Below are positions 17,801 through 23,940 of a stretch of DNA of 44,995 nt, in pieces (positions within the stretch are counted from its first letter, which is position 1; each line of letters opens with the position of its first letter). A program made the position numbers and the translations under genes. The stretch comes from a virus. The notes under the pieces are model-generated. The model ran no database searches. It was not told the DNA's origin and saw only the letters and a program-made list of their open reading frames with translations. The stretch spans positions 1-44,995 of the IMG/VR virus record IMGVR_UViG_3300043425_000825, one strand, 5' to 3'.

Positions 17801-18303
17801 TATTGATTAGCATTATATCCAGAACCATTAATACCTAAATTAACATAATTAGCTTCTTCGTTTCCATTATCAGCAGTCGCTACAATATCTGAAGACGCAC
17901 TAGGTCCTGAATTAAAATTTTTTATATTTAATTGAACATAACCATCTACATCAGCATGACCTGATATTAAATTATACGAATTTGTTAAAGAGTTTACTAA
18001 AAAAGTTTCAATAGCTTCAGGATGTAATGATCCTGTTGCGTTTATAGCAGTAAAAGATCCTGATTGATAAATCGTACTAGAAACTAACGCTTCTGATCCA
18101 GAAAATACAGATAAATAAAATGAAGATCCACTAATAAAACCTGAACCTATAGTAACTATTTCTTCACCTGCAGAACCAGATCTTTTCATAAACGCTTTAC
18201 CATCATAGGTATTAAGCGCAATTTCACCAAGTTGTAAAGAAGCTGTATCAGGTATTCTACCTGGTACTGCGCTTCTACGCAGTTTCAGATACTGGTTTGA
18301 CAT
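8821..18303 (-). CDS. Giant modular tail fibre, 3160 aa
   Basis: A single uninterrupted frame encodes 3160 residues. The N-terminus (LGEIALNTYDGKAFMK at about 26-41) matches the attachment region of T4-like marine phage fibres. Six Gly-x-y blocks, mostly GSS and GTS, lie near residues 468-653, 771-1013, 1114-1226, 1371-1521, 2451-2581 and 2703-2964. They are separated by a repeated β-rich module containing ITSSxEYVTGSTxFGSxLSN and HQFTGSVNITGSL. Residues about 1231-1371 are a C1q/TNF-like jelly roll (VAGYYITNAQVWWD, QIAIHQTQ). Residues about 2140-2350 carry YadA-head-like repeats (VLIGxSA, SIAIGFDA, NIIIGTN). The protein is probably a long trimeric adhesin. The stop-free length supports a real gene rather than an assembly error. 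Confidence 0.85.
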   Translation of the reverse strand: MSNQYLKLRRSAVPGRIPDTASLQLGEIALNTYDGKAFMKRSGSAGEEIVTIGSGFISGSSFYLSVFSGSEALVSSTIYQSGSFTAINATGSLHPEAIETFLVNSLTNSYNLISGHADVDGYVQLNIKNFNSGPSASSDIVATADNGNEEANYVNLGINGSGYNANQYIGSALDAYLYSTGENLLIGNAVSGKQIIFFNGGFDTTENARLWIHNQGTISINSSQYDSFNPASLWIEGIQGTETYNLVQIKGDVDNYSQLSLQNRSTGSEASSDIVAENDNATETTNFINLGINSTNYNVTGGVGLGSDAYLYSTGNYLYIGNASNYPLEFFVGGEDSISNRKFRLDPNNQHELTGSINISGSIYNPVIAQNNSLSGSLVAVNPSTGLFQYTNKAASATLADTASSADNFLVRGTLTAQTIVAQTITSSIEYVTGSTIFGSQLSNTHEFTGSVNITGSLSINGSSFTAATSGTSGTAGSSGSSGSSGSSGTSGSSGSSGSSGSTGTSGSSGTSGESGTSGSSGSSGSSGTSGSSGSTGTSGSSGSTGSSGSTGSSGSSGTSGESGTSGSSGSSGSSGTSGESGTSGSSGSTGSSGSSGTSGTSGSSGSSGTSGESGSSGSSGSAGSSGSAGTSGSSGSSGSTGSSGTAGSSGTGFNTISNAGQGRIILSDGTTNAATASSNLTYDNNILSVTGSINNLGDISINGAITASNALIQNTITAQTLIVQTITSSVEYVTGSTVFGSQLSNTHQFTGSVNITGSLTINGSSFTAATSGTSGTSGANGSSGSSGSSGSSGTTGSSGSSGSSGSSGSTGTSGSSGSSGESGTSGTSGSSGTSGESGTSGSSGSAGTSGSSGSSGVSGTSGSSGSSGTSGESGTSGSSGTSGLSGSSGSSGSSGSSGTSGESGTSGSSGSSGTSGADGSNGTSGSSGSSGSSGTSGANGSSGTSGSSGSAGSSGSSGTSGANGSSGSSGTSGSTGTSGSSGSTGTSGSSGTSGANGSSGSSGSSGTSGTSGTGFNTINNPGANRIILSDGTTNAATASTNLSFSNNTLSITGSIVSSGTITAQTLIVQNITSSQEYITGSTVFGSELSNTHQFTGSVNITGSLTINGTSFTTATSGTSGTSGANGSSGSSGSSGTSGVSGSSGSSGSSGSSGSSGVSGSSGSSGSAGTSGANGSSGSSGSSGTSGSSGSAGTSGANGSSGSSGTSGNSGTSGSSGSSGTAGSSGTSPTGLVASNYIVRGTKQGGSQTISNGVDTVVTFGDDFDPNNWLTSNKIQPTVAGYYITNAQVWWDAGSVTNNQSNIQFRKNGTTQIAIHQTQILSGSGYAQEIDAIIYFNGSTDYVEVTAYTGNPTSQNINSSGNGTWFEASLIVGGGTSGTAGSSGSSGSSGSSGSTGTSGSSGTSGANGSSGSSGSSGTSGTAGSSGSSGSTGTSGSSGSSGSSGTSGANGSSGSSGSAGSSGSSGSSGSTGTSGSSGSTGTSGSSGSTGSSGSSGTSGANGSSGSSGSSGSSGSSGSSGSSGTGFNTINNPALYRVLVSDGTTNAATASSVLTVSGSITTVSGSLTILQNLTVLGSASITYVSESTLNIGTNLITVNSNTPSVRYGGLAVIDSGSSPQRSGSWLFDSTKDRWIMIHQQPAGSSPTSSIGIMGPETYNNLGNETQITLNRLTKGYSGESGEHIGDSQITDDGTNVTIPGNVIITGSLTVSSSISASIFANPRGNITLIPSGGAGINTASIVLYGGLDWVREPSAVKTEIGDLISFASTMGIIDGGALSTASALTLQVAESVGYVMSQGGYANHNLFKINTRGTTTESRQITMPTSSDRYVYYNGSGILTSSATEPNSRFNVPLGRVITDSTSIVYIDRTPLDAHHYSNYVDRLFRDALGPIFQSGATTTQGIVSRSLDVTSAIYFFSEHRISTTGASPITFDAFYRSGSAGTGVGGSGFTRVASQTTASNTLYDSASFGTLQSIPSGKYTKHSLYMIGLPTTRYFLVYGQDLYDNVEAAEAGSLPTPPSFVTEQFALFASIVVTPDSASIQSIIDERPRLGFASPSRTGVVTLHGNLLGLDADDHQQYLLVDGTRAMQGNLSLDGNDITNVDNISATSITSSLFGTASWARNAISSSYPLAVSGSTIYSTVGTSYKTDVYNYGSVAIGNNIHSGSIVVFSNSGDNVLIGDSVAANSTASSDAVLIGASAGKNSDNNFYNVVVGAYAGLNTINSQESVLIGWLSGNGLVNSSEIVAIGESAAYGVKGATRSTFIGNSTAYSAKTGSYSIAIGFDAFSLSNNSISSIIIGNGTGNSLTSGSNSIIIGSFSGRNSTLGRNNIIIGTNISLPTNAQDSINIGGLIFATGSAWQGVNSNYTTYTANPFSGSANGRIGINQPNPQFSFDVSGSGRYTNGLTISGSTIISGSLRFPVYASTPTGTEEGQVYYNTTDDNIYRYNGSTWLSGAGSSGTSGTSGANGSSGSSGTSGSSGTSGANGSSGSSGTSGSSGTSGSSGTSGANGSSGSSGSSGTSGANGSSGSSGTSGSSGTSGANGSSGSSGTSGSSGTAGSSGTSGVSGSSGSSGSSGSSGTSGTGFNTITNPADNRILTSLGTTNTANAEANLTFDGTTLTVVGNIIAQTLNVQEVTSSREYVTGSSINGSLLTNTHQFTGSVSITGSLRIPVSTTNPVGTSAGQIYYNSTDNNIYRYNGTTWLAAAGSSGTSGSSGTSGSSGTSGSSGTSGANGSSGSSGTSGSSGTSGSSGTSGANGSSGSSGTSGANGSSGTSGSSGTSGANGTSGSSGTSGTRGSSGSSGTSGANGSSGSSGTSGSSGTSGANGSSGSSGSSGSSGTSGANGSSGSSGTSGANGSSGSSGSSGTSGANGSSGSSGTSGANGSSGSSGSSGTSGANGSSGSSGTSGANGSSGSSGSSGTSGANGSSGSSGTSGSSGTSGSSGTSGANGSSGSSGSSGSSGTSGTGFNTITNPVDNRVLTSLGTTNTANAEANLTFDGSTLTVTGNVTSTGTITAQTLSVQTVTSSVSFITGSTRFGTLTTNTHQFTGSVLINGGPLDLGIAEFNSTSSITTTGAVVVSSINTGSATSAFYNYTIASGSNARSGQVMSVWNGTTVRFTEVTTTDIGNTNSALFAVGISGANVQLQFTSSGVWTVKSIANLL
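9411..10195 (-). repeat. Gly-x-y collagen-like repeat block F of giant fibre
   Basis: This is the longest triplet block, about 260 residues of GSS, GTS, GAN and one GTR. It contains an exact 81-bp tandem duplication at 9596-9771. Gly codons keep strict spacing of three residues. Confidence 0.9.
9596..9771 (-). repeat. Exact 81-bp tandem repeat inside fibre gene
   Basis: The sequence beginning at 9596 (CCTGATGAACCGCTTGATCC) is repeated exactly from 9677 with a period of 81 nt. A third partial copy of 14 nt begins at 9758, after which the sequence diverges. The unit encodes 27 residues, or nine Gly-x-y triplets, and keeps frame. Neighbouring triplets use mixed codons, so this exact copy points to a recent duplication. 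Confidence 0.9.
10560..10950 (-). repeat. Gly-x-y collagen-like repeat block E of giant fibre
   Basis: About 130 residues of GSS/GTS/GAN triplets with strict glycine spacing lie between the YadA-like region and the next β-rich module. Confidence 0.85.
13740..14190 (-). repeat. Gly-x-y collagen-like repeat block D of giant fibre
   Basis: About 150 residues of GSS/GTS/GST triplets directly follow the C1q-like domain. Domain order is therefore stalk, jelly roll, stalk. Confidence 0.85.
14625..14960 (-). repeat. Gly-x-y collagen-like repeat block C of giant fibre
   Basis: About 110 residues of GSS/GTS/GAN triplets directly precede the C1q-like domain. Confidence 0.85.
15265..15990 (-). repeat. 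Gly-x-y collagen-like repeat block B of giant fibre
   Basis: About 240 residues of triplets include GES, GVS, GLS and GAD variants besides GSS and GTS. This block has more acidic and varied triplets than blocks C to F. Confidence 0.85.
16345..16900 (-). repeat. Gly-x-y collagen-like repeat block A of giant fibre
   Basis: About 185 residues of triplets, dominated by GSS, GTS, GST and GES, form the first stalk segment after the N-terminal β-rich region. Confidence 0.85.
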
Positions 18304-18354
18304 GTGACGTTATTAGTTAGTATATACTGGTTCAAAGACTATGTAGTCTCATGT

Positions 18355-18362
18355 ATAAATAT
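18355..18362 (-). promoter_or_regulatory. ATATTTAT junction motif before giant fibre gene
   Basis: The minus strand reads TAATATTTATACATG about 50 nt before the giant fibre start and at the stop codon of the upstream 73-aa gene. It could launch a separate fibre-gene transcript; this is inferred. Confidence 0.4.
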
Positions 18363-18583
18363 TAGTAATCTCCTAAATCCATAGTATCAAAGCTGCCAGA
18401 ATCTCCAAAAGAATCAATATTTTGTATAGTTAATGAACCTGTTTTTTCATTAGTAGAAGCTATATAAACAGAACCTGAAATAATAAAATCTGCATTTTGT
18501 CCACTGCCACTTAAACTAAGTTGTGAATTAGCTTCATTATATTGAAGATTTGATAATATTTGTTTAAATTTTAACCTTGCCAT
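18362..18583 (-). CDS. Small fibre-associated protein, 73 aa
   Basis: This 73-aa protein starts MARLKFKQILSNLQYNEANS, then has short β-strands of the SGSVYIAS type also found in the fibre N-termini, and an acidic Asp/Ser-rich tail ending in MDLGDY. It lies 1 nt downstream of the gp15-like gene and about 60 nt upstream of the giant fibre. I recall similar short proteins in T4-like marine phages but know no function. A fibre-attachment or hinge role is plausible from sequence style and location. Confidence 0.65.
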   Translation of the reverse strand: MARLKFKQILSNLQYNEANSQLSLSGSGQNADFIISGSVYIASTNEKTGSLTIQNIDSFGDSGSFDTMDLGDY

Positions 18584-18584
18584 A

Positions 18585-19847
18585 TTAGTTAAATTTACCT
18601 ACTCCTATAATAACATCCGAAACTTCTAATTCGTACTGTAAAGCTGTTGTATCTAATACTAAAGTAGAAGATGTTGTATTATTAGTAAAGCTTATTATAC
18701 TTGTAGCTTCTACGTATTGACCATTTACAAAGAATGTAAAGTTATTTACGCTAGTAGCGGGAAGCCCTGTTGGAGCATCTAAGAAACCATATGGGAACGT
18801 TACTGTATTTGCTGATACAAATGTTCCTGTTGCAGTCTTGTTAGTATTTAAATAAGTTATTGCTGCCACATCAGTTCCAGTATTATTAGTTATATTATTT
18901 ACAATATTCACAGAATCGTTTAATAGTACAGATTTAGATCCACCAGATTTTCCTTTTTTAACTCTAGCACTAAACTCTTCAGTGCCTGTAGAAGTTTCTA
19001 GTCCAAAAACTACTTTAGAAATCCCATAAGCGTTAGATGGAGTGGCTAATTTTTTATTTAAAGTATCAGGAATTAAATAACCGTTTAAAGTAATATTAAA
19101 ATTTGTTCTAACCGCACGATTGTCACCTATATCATAGGTTATGCTATCATCAAATGATTCAATTGAACTGTAAAAAAGAAAGCGATTTGGGTCACCCCAA
19201 TAGCTTCTGGATGCGAAGTTTAGTGATTCAATAAGCTTATCCATTTGCTCAACAAAATAAGTCCAAACTATGCATTCATACTCTACAGTTATATAATCTG
19301 GAGTAGCTGATACTACATACTTTGTTTCTGGTACTCTATTATTTAGCGCTCCAAAATTACTATAAATATTTCTTTGAGTAAATGCTTTTTTAAATAGTTG
19401 AACATTATAAACTTGATTACCATCTAATTTATATCCTAAATTACGATTTTGTGTTATAGAACTTCTTTTAAACATTAAAAGAGGCGCCATTAATTTTTCA
19501 TTCTGATCTCTATAATAACCATCTCTTTGAACACTTTTCCAGTTTTCAGGAGTACCATAAATTACAGGAACAGTTAATTTAGAATTATTTTGAACTACAG
19601 ATAATTTAAGATGATTATTAAAATAGTACATTAATGCTTCATCAACATCTTTTATACCAATAGTAAAATCTTTATCTCCATTTTTTCTTTCGCTTATTTC
19701 ATAAGCTCTATTTTGTTCAGGCTGTCCTAATTTAGTTGGTTCAGAAAAAGGTTTTTGCACTGTACCCTCATTTGGTGCATAAGCAGGCCCAATGAGTTTA
19801 CTCATAAATTCTTTTCTATTTTCAGGTCTAACTATTTGTATCGCCAT
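18585..19847 (-). CDS. Tail sheath stabiliser / tail completion protein, gp15-like
   Basis: This 420-aa protein resembles T4 gp15, the hexameric cap that ends the tail and meets the neck. Family-like stretches are LTVPVIYGTPENWKSVQRD, where T4 has a VPITYxxxEHF strand, then MAPLLMFKRSS, PDYITVEYECIVWTYFVEQM and a VRTNFNITLNGYLIPD strand, each with a counterpart in T4 gp15. It is about 150 residues longer than T4 gp15 (272 aa), mostly in a C-terminal β-rich extension after residue 290. It overlaps the gp14-like stop by 1 nt. The order gp13-gp14-gp15 matches T4. The match is by eye. Confidence 0.75.
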   Translation of the reverse strand: MAIQIVRPENRKEFMSKLIGPAYAPNEGTVQKPFSEPTKLGQPEQNRAYEISERKNGDKDFTIGIKDVDEALMYYFNNHLKLSVVQNNSKLTVPVIYGTPENWKSVQRDGYYRDQNEKLMAPLLMFKRSSITQNRNLGYKLDGNQVYNVQLFKKAFTQRNIYSNFGALNNRVPETKYVVSATPDYITVEYECIVWTYFVEQMDKLIESLNFASRSYWGDPNRFLFYSSIESFDDSITYDIGDNRAVRTNFNITLNGYLIPDTLNKKLATPSNAYGISKVVFGLETSTGTEEFSARVKKGKSGGSKSVLLNDSVNIVNNITNNTGTDVAAITYLNTNKTATGTFVSANTVTFPYGFLDAPTGLPATSVNNFTFFVNGQYVEATSIISFTNNTTSSTLVLDTTALQYELEVSDVIIGVGKFN

Positions 19848-20338
19848 TATAATCTTTCTTTAGTTATACCAAGTTTATCAGGATTAACATAGTGTCCAGT
19901 TAAAATAATAGAATAAGATTGACCAAATCCTTCAACTGGTGTTGAATAAGAATAATCGGGATCTTTACCTAATATCAACTGGTTTTCATTTGTATTATTT
20001 ATCTCATAATAAACTTCATTATACATAACTATATCTCCCATTTCTGGAACTATATTTGCTTCAATTAAATGGTCTTTAAAAAATCTAAAATCAACAGATC
20101 TTTCTGTATCAGGACCATAATCTGTATTTGTTCTACTAAAATCCCCTCTTACAATTAAGCAAGGAATTAAAACAGGTCCTATAAAATATTTAGTTAAAGC
20201 TTCACCGTACATATTTACAGGAGTATCATTTAGCTTTATTTTATAATAGCCTACTTGTTGAGACACAATATCTTCAACGATCTCTTTTGTAAAGATCTTA
20301 AATGTAGCTACATCCCTAGTAGATCCAAACATTGCCAT
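19847..20338 (-). CDS. Neck protein, gp14-like
   Basis: This 163-aa protein begins MAMFGSTRDVATFKIFTKEIVEDIV and has a central DYGPDTERSVDFRFFKDHL segment followed by PEMGDIVMYNEVYYEINNT, which resembles T4-like gp14 head-completion proteins. The T4 protein is longer (256 aa), so this is a compact version. In T4, gp13 and gp14 close the DNA-filled head and join it to the tail. It lies between gp13-like and gp15-like genes, 1 nt from one and overlapping the other by 1 nt. The call rests on weak sequence resemblance plus gene order. Confidence 0.65.
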   Translation of the reverse strand: MAMFGSTRDVATFKIFTKEIVEDIVSQQVGYYKIKLNDTPVNMYGEALTKYFIGPVLIPCLIVRGDFSRTNTDYGPDTERSVDFRFFKDHLIEANIVPEMGDIVMYNEVYYEINNTNENQLILGKDPDYSYSTPVEGFGQSYSIILTGHYVNPDKLGITKERL

Positions 20339-20339
20339 A

Positions 20340-21515
20340 TTATCCTATATATATGAACATCGGTACCTCATTTAATGTACTCGATATTGATTGATTTTCA
20401 GATTGTTTACGCTCTAACTGAGCTCTACGACTCATATCTTCAAAATCCCCTCTAAGTCTTTCTCTAAGAGCTGTTTGTTGTTCACGACCTTTACTAATTA
20501 AGTCTCCAGAATTTAAAGTAACTTCCGAACCAGGTGCAGGGATTTGTGAATATTTTCCTCTAATTAAACCAAGAAGTTCTGAGGCTAGGGCTAAAGTATA
20601 TTCATAGATCCATTGTCTACCAGGATGATTAATTTGTTTGTATGTTATAGTTGAATATGGGGCAAGTCCTGGATTTGCTATTAAACCTGGATCGGTTCCA
20701 TAAGGACTATTTCCTGATATACTTTTTAATTCACTTTCTTTTGCATAATCAACCCAAACAACTATACCATCTTGTTCAGGCCAAGGAAATATAGTTAATT
20801 TATTATTTGTTATAGAAAAAGAATACATTGAACGACGAACATTATTTGACATTTCAATTTCTTGTATTCTAGATATATCCCAATAAATAGGAAATAAAAC
20901 AAAGTTTAAGCCTGGTGAATAACTTGCCCAACCAAAATTTTCAGTTGCGCCTTGATAATTTATGCTACCTCCAATATATGGATCATAATACTGATTAATT
21001 GCTGGTTGAGCTTCATAATATATTCTATTAATAGAAATTCTATCTCCACTAGATATTAAACTTCCTGATAATGCCCATGCTTGTAAATCATAAGTCTGTT
21101 GACTAGCAGTTAGATATAATGCTGCTTTATATTGATTAACATACCCTCCTACTTGAATAGGCGTGCCATAATTTCCTGCTACAGTAATTATAGAATTTAA
21201 ATTAGGAACAACAACTGTATTATTTAATGATGAACCTGTAGATGCTCCTTCTAAAGAAAGATAGTTATCTTTTATTTTAGATTGATAAAGTTCTTCTGCA
21301 TAAACAGATACAGCTTCCTCAAAACAAGCATAAAAATTTATATCTTGTAATTCTACTTCCATTACAGGATAACCTAATTTACGAGCACAATAATTTGCTA
21401 CTTTAGGACCGTCTGCTTGGAAATTAAGATCTAAATCATAAAAACCAAATGGAGTAGATCCTGAAATAGGACCTGGAGTTCCATCATATATTACTGTTGT
21501 TGCTGTAGATGCCAT
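20340..21515 (-). CDS. Neck protein, gp13-like
   Basis: This 391-aa protein has the features of marine T4-like gp13 proteins. FGFYDLDLNFQADGPKVANY is followed by RKLGYPVMEVELQDINFYACFEEAVSVYAEE, a helical segment seen in connector and adaptor proteins. A long middle holds aromatic strands, and an α-helical end (YEYTLALASELLGLIRGKYS, then a charged helix RERLRGDFEDMSRRAQLERK) precedes the final FIYIG. It is probably the neck or head-tail connector component binding the portal. It overlaps the PhoH stop by 1 nt (TAATG). T4 gp13 is shorter (309 aa), so the assignment relies partly on the order with gp14 and gp15. Confidence 0.6.
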   Translation of the reverse strand: MASTATTVIYDGTPGPISGSTPFGFYDLDLNFQADGPKVANYCARKLGYPVMEVELQDINFYACFEEAVSVYAEELYQSKIKDNYLSLEGASTGSSLNNTVVVPNLNSIITVAGNYGTPIQVGGYVNQYKAALYLTASQQTYDLQAWALSGSLISSGDRISINRIYYEAQPAINQYYDPYIGGSINYQGATENFGWASYSPGLNFVLFPIYWDISRIQEIEMSNNVRRSMYSFSITNNKLTIFPWPEQDGIVVWVDYAKESELKSISGNSPYGTDPGLIANPGLAPYSTITYKQINHPGRQWIYEYTLALASELLGLIRGKYSQIPAPGSEVTLNSGDLISKGREQQTALRERLRGDFEDMSRRAQLERKQSENQSISSTLNEVPMFIYIG

Positions 21516-22180
21516 TAATCGTGTGCTTTATATATTTCAAGAATATGTTCTACTATTGGATCACGATGATTTGTTTTCAAAGTGACTACTGCAAAACCTG
21601 GCACTTCTTTAAAATTAGTGCATATGAAATTAAAACCACTTATTTTTTTATCTTTTAAATCTATCTGAGCAGTATCACCGCATATAATCATTTTACTGCC
21701 TTGACAAATTCTGCCTAATAATAACTCCATTTGTCTATGAGTTATGTTTTGACCTTCATCTACTACTACGCAACAATTAGTTAAGTTTCTCCCTCTCATA
21801 AAAGCTAAAGGTATTACTTCAATATTACCTTCTGCTAATTCTTTATCTATTTTTTCCTTATTATAAAGTCTATACATATTGTCATATATAGCTGCTGTAT
21901 AAGGAGCAAGTTTATCATCTTTAGAGCCAGGTAAAAAACCAATATCTTCACCTGATGTAACCGCCGGCCTTGTTAAAATAACTTTTTCAACTTCTTTACG
22001 AAATAGCAAATCAAGAGCTATTTGAGCTGCGACTAATGATTTACCTGAACCAGCCTGTCCTTTTAAAACTGTTATTTTATTATTTAGTATAACTAATTTG
22101 GCTTCTTTTTGTTCTTCATTAAGTTGAACTTGAAATCTAATCTCATTTTTGGGTCTACGCTTAGCACTTTTATCAACCAT
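21515..22180 (-). CDS. phoH: PhoH-like P-loop ATPase
   Basis: With the start at 22180 (MVDKSAKRRP) the protein is 221 aa. GQAGSGKS (41-48) is Walker A, VILTRPAV (67-74) is the PhoH family segment, and VVVDEGQN (138-145) is Walker B. ICGDTAQIDL further on is the sensor region, and LKTNHRDPIV closes the fold. PhoH proteins are common in marine phages; their exact role (RNA-linked ATPase or phosphate-stress link) is unsettled. I chose this start because the longer frame to 22231 begins inside the capsid gene terminator, while 22180 lies 18 nt after an ATATTTAT motif. PhoH between gp23 and gp13 is not the T4 arrangement. Confidence 0.9.
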   Translation of the reverse strand: MVDKSAKRRPKNEIRFQVQLNEEQKEAKLVILNNKITVLKGQAGSGKSLVAAQIALDLLFRKEVEKVILTRPAVTSGEDIGFLPGSKDDKLAPYTAAIYDNMYRLYNKEKIDKELAEGNIEVIPLAFMRGRNLTNCCVVVDEGQNITHRQMELLLGRICQGSKMIICGDTAQIDLKDKKISGFNFICTNFKEVPGFAVVTLKTNHRDPIVEHILEIYKAHD

Positions 22181-22197
22181 GTTATAACGCCTTTCAA

Positions 22198-22205
22198 ATA
22201 AATAT
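22198..22205 (-). promoter_or_regulatory. ATATTTAT junction motif before phoH
   Basis: The minus strand reads CAATATTTATTTG 18 nt before the chosen phoH start and 16 nt after the terminator T-run. A terminator followed by this motif is the layout expected if the motif is a promoter restarting transcription. Confidence 0.5.
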
Positions 22206-22220
22206 TGATTAACAGTAAAT

Positions 22221-22246
22221 AAAAAACCCAACCTTACGGGGTTGGG
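22221..22246 (-). terminator. Rho-independent terminator after major capsid gene
   Basis: On the minus strand CCCAACC and GGTTGGG form a perfect 7-bp stem with loop CCGTAA, followed by six Ts. It begins 26 nt after the capsid stop codon. It is the clearest terminator in the window and would insulate the abundant capsid mRNA from the PhoH and neck genes. Confidence 0.9.
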
Positions 22247-22272
22247 CTTTTATAATCTATAGTAGAGTTAAA

Positions 22273-23916
22273 TTACACTACGTTAAGATCAGCTACTGCT
22301 ACCAAGCCATAGTATTCAGGACGTACCATAGTCATTGCGTAACGAGTCATAATACCTTTTCTTGGAGTGAAGGTATTTGGATCGTACACAAGTGGAGTCA
22401 TGATCAATGGAACATATGGAGAGTAAACAGCGCCACACTCAAGGAACTGATTGCCACGGAAACCGAGCAAGATAACGTTCTCAAGCATGTAAGGATTTTT
22501 GTAAACCTTGTAACGGCTGTTCAACTGACCGATTTTTTGTACACCGAAAGCATACTTCATTGTATCAGCTGCGCCATCTGTATCAGCAGCAAATCCTGGG
22601 ATAGACTCAAGAATTGTAGCTACAGTAGGAGAAACTACCATGAAGTTTGCACCACCGCGCAAAGTACGCTGATGGATAATATTAGATACTTTCTGAAGTT
22701 TGATACCCAAAGTCTGGAACCAACTCATTTGAGTATAGTAAACACCGTTAGTGTTGCTATCAAATGTAGTTGCAGCAGCGTTGATTTGGTTACCAACTTT
22801 AGCTGACCAATACTCGATAGTTGGAGCGTTTTGAATCAACATATCTAATACTTCCAAATCAATCTCAAGAGAGATATGCTCAGAAAGAAGACCAGTCAAT
22901 TCAGCTTCAGCATCAAGAGAATGGTAAGCATTCAAGTCTTGTGCAAATTCTGGAGTCCATTGTGCTTTCAACTTACGAGTTTTAGCACTGATTGTTTGAG
23001 ACTTCATTTGAACGTTGATCTCAGGGATAACGATAGAAGTTGCAGACAATGTATTTGGAACAGATGGGTTACCATTTCTGTCTTCGAAATCACCACGTGC
23101 ATTGAAGTCAGTAGCTTTGTTATAAATAACAAAGAATGCATCCAATGTTGGAATTTCAGCTGTAGATGCAGTAACAAAGAATTCAATGTTAGCACCATTA
23201 ACTTTAGTAAACTGCTGCAAGTTATCAGCAACAGATACTGATCCAGAAGTAACGATAAATGCACGTACTCCGTCAAGATTTGGAGTAGTCAAAGATGAAG
23301 TTGCTACAGTAAGCTTCTTGATTTGACCAGCTGCAACTGATGCAGAATATAAATTGTTGAAATCTATATCATTATAAGATGCAGTAGCTGCTGTTACAGT
23401 TACACCAGAAGCTGAGAATTGGTTCAAAGAATAACCAAAGCGACCAGCACCGTAAAGAGCGCCTTGAGCAAGGTTACCAAAGTTTGCACTTGGAGTACCG
23501 TAGATAGAATCACCAGCAGTGAAAGGACTCTTAGTGTTTCCGTATTGGAAATCAAGATAGAATACTAAACCAGCAGGAAGATTCATTGGCTGTACAGAAA
23601 CGAATTCTTTAGCAGCGATTTGACCAAAGATCTTACGTACTAATGGAAGAGCAACACCAGCCCACTGCTCACCAGTACCAGGAGTAAAGGTAGCACCGCC
23701 AGAGTTTGCGTTACCGTTAGTAGAAGAAGATTCAACTACAAGCTGTTTAGCTTGGTTTTCGAGAATTACGGCCATGTTGTTGGCGTCGTAATCATGCATG
23801 CCCTCGAGAAGGCCAGACTTGCTCCACTTTTTAGCAAGACGCTGAGCAACACCATGTTGATCAGAGAAAGCCGTGTTAGCGGATTCAGTCAATAAAGATT
23901 GTACTAAATTTGCCAT
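22273..23916 (-). CDS. gp23: Major capsid protein, gp23-like
   Basis: This 547-aa protein carries the gp23 hallmark TPEFAQDLNAYHSLDAEAEL followed by LSEHISLEID, and a C-terminus typical of T4-like capsids (YAMTMVRPEYYGLVAVADL). The N-terminal 60 residues are a probable propeptide: (L/I)-x-E sites at LTE (9-11) and ILE (51-53), and a looser VVE (60-62), are candidates for gp21 cleavage. T4 gp23 is cut after residue 65. GATFTPGTGEQ follows near residue 73 and recurs in another head-region protein. Codon choice is richer in G/C than in neighbouring genes (many AAC, GTA/GCA and CGT), as for highly expressed genes. A strong terminator follows, and the scaffold gene lies 24 nt upstream. Confidence 0.95.
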   Translation of the reverse strand: MANLVQSLLTESANTAFSDQHGVAQRLAKKWSKSGLLEGMHDYDANNMAVILENQAKQLVVESSSTNGNANSGGATFTPGTGEQWAGVALPLVRKIFGQIAAKEFVSVQPMNLPAGLVFYLDFQYGNTKSPFTAGDSIYGTPSANFGNLAQGALYGAGRFGYSLNQFSASGVTVTAATASYNDIDFNNLYSASVAAGQIKKLTVATSSLTTPNLDGVRAFIVTSGSVSVADNLQQFTKVNGANIEFFVTASTAEIPTLDAFFVIYNKATDFNARGDFEDRNGNPSVPNTLSATSIVIPEINVQMKSQTISAKTRKLKAQWTPEFAQDLNAYHSLDAEAELTGLLSEHISLEIDLEVLDMLIQNAPTIEYWSAKVGNQINAAATTFDSNTNGVYYTQMSWFQTLGIKLQKVSNIIHQRTLRGGANFMVVSPTVATILESIPGFAADTDGAADTMKYAFGVQKIGQLNSRYKVYKNPYMLENVILLGFRGNQFLECGAVYSPYVPLIMTPLVYDPNTFTPRKGIMTRYAMTMVRPEYYGLVAVADLNVV

Positions 23917-23940
23917 TTTGTTATTAATTTTGTTTTTTTG

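Noticed and set aside
22181-22231. Longer phoH start at 22231
   Set aside because: It begins within the capsid terminator hairpin, and the extra 17 residues do not look like a PhoH N-terminus.
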